Positions 33,143 to 39,246 of a DNA stretch of 41,852 nucleotides are shown piece after piece. Position numbers and translations under genes: made by a program. The notes beneath the pieces were generated by a model, which saw nothing but the letters and a program-made list of their open reading frames with translations, was not told where the DNA came from and ran no database searches. Source of the stretch: a virus; IMG/VR virus record IMGVR_UViG_3300002518_000018, positions 1 to 41,852 of that record, one strand, 5' to 3'. The stretch's first letter is position 1; each line of letters opens with the position of its first letter.

Positions 33143-35362
33143 TTACTTCTTGACGCTTCGACCCTTCTTGGCCTTGGCTCGTGTCTTCCGAGAAGGTGCT
33201 GCTGGCAGATTCGCCACACTGGCACCCGACAACACCTTACGCAACATCCCCATCGGCACAATGACGAACTGGCCGCCAAATTCGGAAGAGTGATCCGTGT
33301 GGTGCTTTCTCCACTCCGCCCTGGTCTTGTCACCCGCCACTCCATATGGCAGATCATGCCCGAACTTCAAGGCAGTCTTTCCTTGCTTCACCAAGCCTCG
33401 GTAAAATGTCTCCATTTTCTTCCGAGCCGCCGGATCTTTCTTCAATTGCGCCGACCAACCACTCAAGAACTTGGCCCGGCTGGCGTCGGCTGCTTTCATC
33501 TCGAAGTAATTCCACAGCTTCCCGAACCCCGTTCCCTTCCATTGGCCGGAGCCTGTTTGGAACTTGGACTTCGGGGTGGGCTTCCCGCCCAACCCGAACT
33601 TGCGCCCCAATTTGATTGCCATCGTCACCAACGATCCAACAGCACCACCCAAGACCCTCACGAAGGTCGCAAACCCACCCACGATGTCTTTCAAGAGACC
33701 CTTGTTCTTCTCCATGAACTCGACAAGCCACTTGCTGAAGGGAAGAACCACCTTCTTGATCAGCGGACCTGTGCTCCCCAAGAGCTTGTACGCGACATCA
33801 GATGCCCGCTCTTTGATCGAATACAGATCGTGTTGCCCTTTGCCTTTGCCTTTCTCTGCTACTCTGGCGTATCTCTCGGCGTCTCTGGCACGCAACCTAC
33901 TGGGACGACCCCATCTCTGGACGTGGGCATCTCCACGCCCCTTCATGCCCCCAATCGTCCCGTCTTTATCACCACGCAAGATCGCTTGGATTTGACTCTG
34001 CTTGTCTGCCAAGCTGCCTGAACCGGAATAAACCCTGGCGACGTCTTCAGCCACAAACGTACTCTTCATGCCGAAATTCTTCAACGCCAACAACGTCTCT
34101 CGTGCCGTGCCTCCACCGTACTTCCCGGTGCCGTACTCTCTCTTGCCTTGGGCCAGAATGTCCCGAATATTCTCCGGGTTCGAAGCCCCTTGCTCCATGC
34201 GACGATAAGCGTCAAAGAAGCTGGTTCCACGCCCAAATCCAAACGCCCGCAATAGAAAAGCTTGCGATGCCCCGCTGGAGCCCCTGATGGATTTATCCAT
34301 TTGGCCCAACGCACTCGCACCGTACTTACCCATCAACCCTGGCCGACCCGACGAATTCATCATGGCCAACTGCTGAACGATCGCCTTCATGCCGTCGCTC
34401 TTCGGCGTCACCGTGATGATCTCTTCCGAGAGCCGGTTCGCGCCCTCCAACAGTTCCGGGATACGACCTTCATCCAACCCCGACTTGATACCCGCTGCGA
34501 AGATCCGGATAAACTCTTGCTTGGCTGTCTTGGTTCCCCGGCCACGACGCATCATGCCCGCTCCGGTCGTGAAACCCTCTTGGCCCCAACCACGCATCAG
34601 TTGAAAGCCCCAATCACCCGCTTCTGCCGAACGACCCATCCCCAACTTGGAGCCGGTGCCCTGAAGTTGTGCTGCCTCGGCAGGCGTGTATCCGTACTTC
34701 CGTCCCGATATATATGGATTGCGCCCGCGACCTGCCCCCCCCGTCATGTACGGTGCCCACTCCAGCCGATTGTCCTCGCGGTTCTCATACGCACCCACTG
34801 CCTGTTGGATGCCGCCTGTGATAATCCCCTGCATGCCATAGACACCGAGAGTGCTCAACCACCCCATGCCTTGTGCTGCATATCCGCGAGCCCTGCCGCC
34901 CATCGATGCAGCGCCGCCACTGCGGAGAGCGACCGGACGACTCCCTCCGCCTCCACCCCCGATCGAACCCATGCGAGACTGTGCCCGCCGAATGGCATTC
35001 AGTTCTTTCTCTACGACCCGACGAGCCTTCCGAGCCGCCTTCCCCAACTCATCGAAGCTCTTCTTGCCCATCTTCCCAAAGTCAGCGACGCCTTTCGACG
35101 ACTGCGTGAACATCCGGGACATTCGAGGCATCTCTTGCTTGAAGCCCAAAGACAACGTCCGGCTGAAGTCTCGCATACGATGCCGCACGCTGCGACGCAT
35201 GTTCCCGCCTTGAGGGAACATCACATCCGACATCATACCTGCTTGGGATTGCCTGGGAACCCGCCGCATGTCCTGCTGCAACGACCTCGACATCTGCCCC
35301 ATCTGAGATTGGAACCGATCGTACTGTAATTCCAATTCGACCGGAATCTTCATGCGCTTCAT
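33143..35362 (-). CDS. Tape measure protein
   Basis: This 739-residue protein is rich in Gly, Lys, Arg and Ala with long helical stretches. Residues about 535-610 contain hydrophobic helices (GPLIKKVVLPFSKWLVEFMEKN, GGFATFVRVLGGAVGSLVTMAIKLG), typical of tape measure membrane-insertion segments. The C-terminus is very basic. At about 1.5 angstrom per residue it predicts a tail of about 110 nm. It lies directly after the chaperone pair and before the hub, the canonical position. ATG 35362 has GGGAG upstream; ATG 35353 is possible. No peptidase or transglycosylase motif is obvious. Confidence 0.85.
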   Translation of the reverse strand: MKRMKIPVELELQYDRFQSQMGQMSRSLQQDMRRVPRQSQAGMMSDVMFPQGGNMRRSVRHRMRDFSRTLSLGFKQEMPRMSRMFTQSSKGVADFGKMGKKSFDELGKAARKARRVVEKELNAIRRAQSRMGSIGGGGGGSRPVALRSGGAASMGGRARGYAAQGMGWLSTLGVYGMQGIITGGIQQAVGAYENREDNRLEWAPYMTGGAGRGRNPYISGRKYGYTPAEAAQLQGTGSKLGMGRSAEAGDWGFQLMRGWGQEGFTTGAGMMRRGRGTKTAKQEFIRIFAAGIKSGLDEGRIPELLEGANRLSEEIITVTPKSDGMKAIVQQLAMMNSSGRPGLMGKYGASALGQMDKSIRGSSGASQAFLLRAFGFGRGTSFFDAYRRMEQGASNPENIRDILAQGKREYGTGKYGGGTARETLLALKNFGMKSTFVAEDVARVYSGSGSLADKQSQIQAILRGDKDGTIGGMKGRGDAHVQRWGRPSRLRARDAERYARVAEKGKGKGQHDLYSIKERASDVAYKLLGSTGPLIKKVVLPFSKWLVEFMEKNKGLLKDIVGGFATFVRVLGGAVGSLVTMAIKLGRKFGLGGKPTPKSKFQTGSGQWKGTGFGKLWNYFEMKAADASRAKFLSGWSAQLKKDPAARKKMETFYRGLVKQGKTALKFGHDLPYGVAGDKTRAEWRKHHTDHSSEFGGQFVIVPMGMLRKVLSGASVANLPAAPSRKTRAKAKKGRSVKK

Positions 35363-35390
35363 GCCAGCATCTCCCTAAACCAAAGAAAAA

Positions 35391-35405
35391 GTTCAGTGAC
35401 TGAAC
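35391..35405. promoter_or_regulatory. 15-bp palindromic operator, copy 11
   Basis: The perfect GTTCAGTGACTGAAC lies 28 bp upstream of the tape measure start and directly abuts the stop codon of the chaperone gene ending at 35406. Confidence 0.7.
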
Positions 35406-36209
35406 TTAATCATCCCATTCACCTTCGAACCAACCCATCTCAGCCGCCTTCGCAAACGCCGCGTCTGCGTCGCTCCCGCCTGCCTGCCGAAACACGTCTG
35501 CCACGCCCGTCTCAGATGGAATCACCGGAGCCGGACGACTCGCTCGCCTCTCCGAGACACCCGACTCACCAAAGCTCAATTCATCGGGGAACCCGTTCGC
35601 ATCCAAGCTGGACGGGTCCACCCAATTCAATGTCCTCGGCATCCGAGAGTCGATCGCGTCATCCACCGGGCGCCCCGCTGAGTGCTCCCCTTGGATTTCT
35701 GCCAACATCTCCATCGCGTCTCGATCTCCTGTGGCCGCCAATGCCGTCAACGTCTGAAGCTGCTCGTGATCACCGAACTGACGACTGTTCTCTATCTGGT
35801 CGATCTCCAAGAAGTGATCTTGGATCGGGTCCATATAAAATGGGTCACCGGTCAGTTCCGTATATCGCCGAGATGCTTCTCGCATGGCCTCCCACCGCTT
35901 CCGAGCGTTCTCCGGCTCAAACGCATCCAAGTCCGGAGTCTCGCCGCGAGCGACCTGACGCTCCCAATAATCGGTAAGCCAATCACCTGTCACAGCAGAC
36001 TCACGACCCAGATGCTTCAGCCGAGCCTTGCGGGCTTCGTCTTCGTCATCCTCCAGCATGTCCTCCATGAACTCGATCATCAACTCCATCGGGTCAGCAC
36101 GCAGCCAAGCATCGCTTGTGATGGGAAGTTTATACTTCTGTGTCCACCATCGACGCAAGACTGTCTGTGTGCTGGGGTTCGTGATGTTGGCTATGGCTTG
36201 GCTCTCCAC
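35406..36209 (-). CDS. Tail assembly chaperone, downstream (gpT-like) frame
   Basis: The open frame has a nominal GTG start at 36209 and 267 codons. It overlaps the upstream chaperone gene by 80 bp and is in the +1 (equivalently -2) frame relative to it. There is no good ribosome binding site at the GTG, so expression as a frameshift extension of the 36130-36615 product is likely, as in gpG-gpGT of lambda-type phages. The frame stays open upstream of the GTG. It is helical and acidic, with a Ser/Pro-rich end (residues about 180-240). It lies just before the tape measure gene. Confidence 0.7.
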   Translation of the reverse strand: MESQAIANITNPSTQTVLRRWWTQKYKLPITSDAWLRADPMELMIEFMEDMLEDDEDEARKARLKHLGRESAVTGDWLTDYWERQVARGETPDLDAFEPENARKRWEAMREASRRYTELTGDPFYMDPIQDHFLEIDQIENSRQFGDHEQLQTLTALAATGDRDAMEMLAEIQGEHSAGRPVDDAIDSRMPRTLNWVDPSSLDANGFPDELSFGESGVSERRASRPAPVIPSETGVADVFRQAGGSDADAAFAKAAEMGWFEGEWDD

Positions 36210-36615
36210 GACCTCCCACCCGCTCTTCGTTATCTCCCGACTCTTCCCCTGGATCGTAGCGAAAGGGATCGACTTTTCGCGCCTCTGCGAAGACTGCTGC
36301 GAGCAATCCGGGGTCGAAGATCTCCTCCTCTCCCCACCATTCCGGGGCGTCGATAATCGCTATTCGCAAGAAAGCGGCTGTTTCTGCCATCATCTCCATG
36401 TGCTCTGGCACACCACAACCCGGATTGTCCGGGTCGTAATACTTGCCGCCCAACATCTTCGACTTCAGACCTTCCATCTCCATCCATTGGAAGACATTGG
36501 GTCGCCGAGCCGTGAACCGGCCCTCGTAGCGAATCCCATCGTCCATAGACGTGTAGTCGATCTCGAAGACGAGTTCTCGTGGGTAAGCTCCCTTGCTCTT
36601 TCTGCCCGTAGCCAT
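36130..36615 (-). CDS. Tail assembly chaperone, upstream (gpG-like)
   Basis: This 161-residue protein starts at ATG 36615, with AGGAGA upstream. It has a beta-rich N-terminal half (LVFEIDYTSMDDGIRYEGRF) and then a helical segment EMMAETAAFLRIAIIDAPEWW plus an aspartate-rich helix ending KVDPFR, the arrangement usual in phage tail assembly chaperones. The product binds the tape measure protein and guides tube polymerisation. A GGGG run at 36246-36249 (codon GGG 123 in this frame) is a possible +1 slip site joining this frame to the downstream one. The exact site is inference. Confidence 0.75.
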   Translation of the reverse strand: MATGRKSKGAYPRELVFEIDYTSMDDGIRYEGRFTARRPNVFQWMEMEGLKSKMLGGKYYDPDNPGCGVPEHMEMMAETAAFLRIAIIDAPEWWGEEEIFDPGLLAAVFAEARKVDPFRYDPGEESGDNEERVGGRGEPSHSQHHEPQHTDSLASMVDTEV

Positions 36616-36655
36616 AAGCGATCTCTCCTGGGGTTGCGGGGGTGGCCGAGGCCAA

Positions 36656-37069
36656 TTACACTTGCGACTCGTCCAATACGCGAATCGCAAACATGCTCAG
36701 TGTCTCTGTCACGAGAGACCGAGCCGAAAAGTCGAAGTTCTTGGTGTTCGCTCGACACCGTTGGAACAGGTACGCCACGCGATCGGTGATCTTGTCCTCC
36801 ACCGATGCGTTGACCTCTCCACTGGTCAAGATGTTGTTCTGGGTCGGATAGATTCCTTGGTTCTTCAGCGAAGACCCAATCACCCGAAACAGATTGACTG
36901 TGAAGTTGGAGCGGTACCCTACTGGAACATACTCCAAGACCTCGACCATGTCCATGACGTCCACGGGTTCGAGATCGACCGTTTCTTCGCCGCTGACGCC
37001 GCCCGCGTACGCAAACTTACGACCTTGGACGACGAAACGAGCACGAGAACCAGCAAATGTGCGAGCCAT
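36656..37069 (-). CDS. Tail tube-like structural protein
   Basis: This 137-residue protein starts at ATG 37069, with AGGAGA; the open frame upstream is noncoding leader. Its pattern, M-A-R-T-F-x-G-S-R-A then G-x-x-x-x-Y, E-x-V-D-L-E-P-V-D-V, GYRSNFTVNLFRVIG, then a 'P-x-Q-N-N-I-L-x-S-G-E-V' and D-K-x-x-D-R-V stretch, resembles small tail tube or tube-like proteins of myophages. It lies just before the chaperone pair, a usual position for the tube. The 188-residue gene before it is the other tube candidate. Confidence 0.55.
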   Translation of the reverse strand: MARTFAGSRARFVVQGRKFAYAGGVSGEETVDLEPVDVMDMVEVLEYVPVGYRSNFTVNLFRVIGSSLKNQGIYPTQNNILTSGEVNASVEDKITDRVAYLFQRCRANTKNFDFSARSLVTETLSMFAIRVLDESQV

Positions 37070-37100
37070 GTTGCTTCTCCTGGGGAACTGCAAGCTCCCA

Positions 37101-37125
37101 TATAAAATAAGTGTGCTGACGCACA
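37101..37125 (-). terminator. Weak intrinsic terminator between tail genes
   Basis: On the minus strand TGTGC-TGAC-type stem arms (37112-37116 with 37121-37125) are followed by CTTATTTTAT. The five-pair stem is weak. A stronger GCCCTG/CAGGGC hairpin at 37161-37175 lies upstream. Together they may attenuate transcription after the gene ending at 37285. Confidence 0.4.
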
Positions 37126-37284
37126 AACAGATATGAAACAGGGGAACAAAGAGGGGGATCGCCCTGAAACAGGGCCAGAATCGATGAGGGGCGTTACCGA
37201 GGGGCTGTCGTAGGAGATGACTTGACCCAGAGCAACAGCGTAGAGAGGAGGTGCTCGCAAACACCAAAGAGGAAGTTGATTCGA

Positions 37285-37851
37285 CTACTTGCCGAGGACG
37301 ATGAGGCGGTGATAGCCATCAGCGGTCGCACTCGTCGCGGCACTGAGGACGCTGACGACCGAGCCGTCGGACTTCGCCGTGTCGATCTTGTTGAAGCGCA
37401 TGACCGAGTCTTCGATGGTCGGAGCCGCACTGTGGGTAAATTTGAGGGCGCCGTCGCGGAATTGGTTGCGAACCGTGTCGGCCACCGAGGCGATGCTCAA
37501 GCTCAAGGTTTCCATTCCCGCAACTTTCATGAAGACCTCGCCCGTGATGATGAGACCAGGGGCAGCGGGGTTGGGGTAGACAAACAAGATCGCAGCGAAG
37601 GGCTCGAAGCCACAGGCAAGCTCGACATTGTCCACGTCTGCGATAACCGCAGACGTTCCTGCCGAATCGGGAAGGGCTGTGACGTTGGTCTGCCATTCGA
37701 AGCTGGCGACTTTCATGGCAGGCCCCATAAAGGCACCCAGCAGTCGTGCATCGGCAAACGGACCTTGCGGGCCATCGCCAAGGTCTCGCAGCTTCGCAGA
37801 CCAATCTTCATTTCCACTGACAAACGTTGTGCTTCCAAATCGATCAGCCAT
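37285..37851 (-). CDS. Probable virion protein, 188 aa (tube candidate)
   Basis: This unrecognised 188-residue protein has a tail-tube-like size. ATG 37851 follows AGGAGAG. It is rich in Ala, Ser, Val and Gly with alternating beta strands and no charged helices, as in abundant structural proteins. It has its own sigma-70-like promoter with an operator upstream, and is separated from the next gene by hairpins, which suggests high, separate expression. Position after the sheath candidate makes tail tube possible. A head-decoration protein is an alternative. Confidence 0.6.
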   Translation of the reverse strand: MADRFGSTTFVSGNEDWSAKLRDLGDGPQGPFADARLLGAFMGPAMKVASFEWQTNVTALPDSAGTSAVIADVDNVELACGFEPFAAILFVYPNPAAPGLIITGEVFMKVAGMETLSLSIASVADTVRNQFRDGALKFTHSAAPTIEDSVMRFNKIDTAKSDGSVVSVLSAATSATADGYHRLIVLGK

Positions 37852-37921
37852 CTTTTCTCTCCTATTGGGCTACAGATCGTCGGAGGCTCGCCAAGCAGAC
37901 CCCTCTGCCATGTCAAAATGT

Positions 37922-37950
37922 AGCATACGAGTCCGATATACTGTTGTCAA
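37922..37950 (-). promoter_or_regulatory. Sigma-70-like promoter of the tail block
   Basis: On the minus strand TTGACA (37950-37945) is separated by 17 bp from TATGCT (37927-37922), a near-consensus pair. The 15-bp palindrome at 37952-37966 abuts the -35, so its ligand could activate or block. It drives the gene starting at 37851, and probably the genes beyond it. Confidence 0.7.
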
Positions 37951-37951
37951 T

Positions 37952-37966
37952 GTTCAGTCACTAAAT
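37952..37966. promoter_or_regulatory. 15-bp palindromic operator, copy 12
   Basis: GTTCAGTCACTAAAT, with the last base changed, abuts the -35 of the minus-strand promoter on one side. On the other side it lies 22 bp upstream of leader element C. One bound protein could control both directions. Confidence 0.7.
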
Positions 37967-37988
37967 AATTCCACACGCGAGAGAGCGG

Positions 37989-38047
37989 TGCACCTCAAAA
38001 TAGAACGGGAAGAAAGCCATTACAGTCGAACATTCCAAGACGGAGAA
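37989..38047 (+). repeat. Dispersed leader element, copy C
   Basis: The core (37989-38031) differs from copies A and B at three or four positions. The tail ATTCC and GACGGAGAAA matches copy A. It leads into the plus-strand islet of small genes. Orientation relative to the genes is the same as in A and B. Confidence 0.85.
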
Positions 38048-38055
38048 AAAAAACA

Positions 38056-38106
38056 GTGAGAGTCGAAACCAACAAAATCCCCAAAAAGACTCAGCGAGGA
38101 GTGTGA
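38056..38106 (+). CDS. Possible 16-residue leader peptide
   Basis: GTG 38056 follows GGAGA by about 10 nt and opens a 17-codon frame (M/V-R-V-E-T-N-K-I-P-K-K-T-Q-R-G-V) with TGA at 38104-38106, two bases before ATG 38109. The placement fits a leader peptide that couples translation of the next gene. Evidence is position only. Confidence 0.3.
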   Translation: MRVETNKIPKKTQRGV

Positions 38107-38108
38107 AC

Positions 38109-38396
38109 ATGGAAAACGCCCCCGACTACACGAATCTCCGAGAAGCGTTCTCTAGGCAAAAACAAGACGCCCTCGCGGAATACAGAATCACCCAAAAACA
38201 AGCGTCCTCTCTCCTTCACTTCAAGAAACATCGATCTGGGATTCACCGCTCAACAATAAAAGCTCTCGTCCGACGCGGACTTATCCACAAGGACCAATTC
38301 TCACTCACCCGCGAGGGTCACGTCCTCTGCGAAACTCTGAGCGAATCTTACGCACACTTTCTTCACAGACACATTTACGGAGAAGCCAATGACTGA
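38109..38396 (+). CDS. Winged-helix-like small protein
   Basis: This 95-residue protein starts at ATG 38109, behind GAGGAG. Residues about 35-80 read as a winged helix: helix KQASSLLHFKKHRSG, helix RSTIKALVRRGLIHK, then a wing (FSLTREGHVL) and a final helix. This is a pattern judgement. It is the first of four genes in the plus-strand islet and a natural candidate for the protein that binds the dispersed palindrome. That link is inference. It overlaps the next gene by 8 bp. Confidence 0.6.
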   Translation: MENAPDYTNLREAFSRQKQDALAEYRITQKQASSLLHFKKHRSGIHRSTIKALVRRGLIHKDQFSLTREGHVLCETLSESYAHFLHRHIYGEAND

Positions 38397-38784
38397 GATT
38401 CCTTGCCCACGATGTCGAGCCGAAGGAACCATCCCTGCTTACAGCCACGTCTGCGGCGGCATCTGCTTCCTGTGTAATGGAAAGTGCACGATATTGCAAA
38501 AACGCATCCGACACAACCCGCAACACCTCGCAGGAAGCACGTGGATACGATTCCGCATGGACCTCCACCGCGACACGCAACAGCTTATCGCAGAATTGTG
38601 CTCACGGGAGCCCGGAGGAAAAGTCCACGCAATGAAGAGGTGGTATCACGACCACACCTTCTCCATCATGAAGGCTGCTGACCGAGACAAAGCCGACCGA
38701 TTCAAAAGTCGGGTAAAGGAAGCCCAACTCAGCTACGAACACCTCGAAGACTCCCCCCATTGGTACTCCTCGGCAAAAGTCTAA
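38389..38784 (+). CDS. Zinc finger protein (DnaJ-finger-like)
   Basis: This 131-residue protein has an N-terminal cysteine cluster: Cys6-x2-Cys9 (CPRCRAEGTIP), Cys22, Cys26-x2-Cys29 and Cys33 (CGGICFLCNGKC). The C-x2-C-x-A/x-G pattern resembles a DnaJ-type zinc finger. The helical C-terminal part is rich in charged residues (about 50-125). The start lies behind TTTACGGAGAA, a ribosome binding site shared with the next gene. A role in nucleic-acid or protein binding is likely. Confidence 0.65.
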   Translation: MTEIPCPRCRAEGTIPAYSHVCGGICFLCNGKCTILQKRIRHNPQHLAGSTWIRFRMDLHRDTQQLIAELCSREPGGKVHAMKRWYHDHTFSIMKAADRDKADRFKSRVKEAQLSYEHLEDSPHWYSSAKV

Positions 38785-38819
38785 GAACACCCTCATCACA
38801 CGTTTACGGAGAAAAACAC

Positions 38820-39056
38820 ATGAACGACACCCAATGGACCCCACCCGAACCGAGCATCGAGATCGTGGAAACCGTCAAAGAGGAAGATATTTGGTACATC
38901 GACACCCTTATCGACGGCATCGAACACACCTTCGAATTTGTGTCCGACACCATGCCCACATGGGAAGAGGTCGTTGCGGCTGCTGCCGACGCCAAAGACC
39001 TGATCGAAGAACAACTCAACGAGCATGCCATGGAGGCCATGTACGGACTCTACTAA
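38820..39056 (+). CDS. Small acidic protein, 78 aa
   Basis: This unrecognised 78-residue protein is strongly acidic: E/D-rich strands IEIVETVKEEDIWYIDTLID and a helical end. ATG 38820 follows the same TTTACGGAGAA found before the previous gene. Small acidic phage proteins often mimic DNA or inhibit host enzymes, but nothing here identifies a target. Confidence 0.6.
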   Translation: MNDTQWTPPEPSIEIVETVKEEDIWYIDTLIDGIEHTFEFVSDTMPTWEEVVAAAADAKDLIEEQLNEHAMEAMYGLY

Positions 39057-39093
39057 GCCCACGCCAAAGACACTCAAAAACAGGAACCCGGAG

Positions 39094-39246
39094 ATGCTGT
39101 ACTATATCATCGAAACAGGAGTCGAATACCTCACCCACATGTTGGACTTGATCACAGCGTTGGCTATATATGGAGGAGCATACATCTCCTTGATCGTATG
39201 CCAAAACAGCCCCGACGACTGCCCTCCTCAGACCTGCGATGATTAA
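39094..39246 (+). CDS. Small membrane protein, 50 aa
   Basis: ATG 39094 follows AGGA. The 50-residue protein has a long hydrophobic segment (about 8-36) and a short C-terminal tail with Cys residues (VCQNSPDDCPPQTCDD). Its stop codon overlaps the stop of the converging sheath candidate by three bases (39244-39246 versus 39243-39245). Function unknown. Confidence 0.55.
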   Translation: MLYYIIETGVEYLTHMLDLITALAIYGGAYISLIVCQNSPDDCPPQTCDD

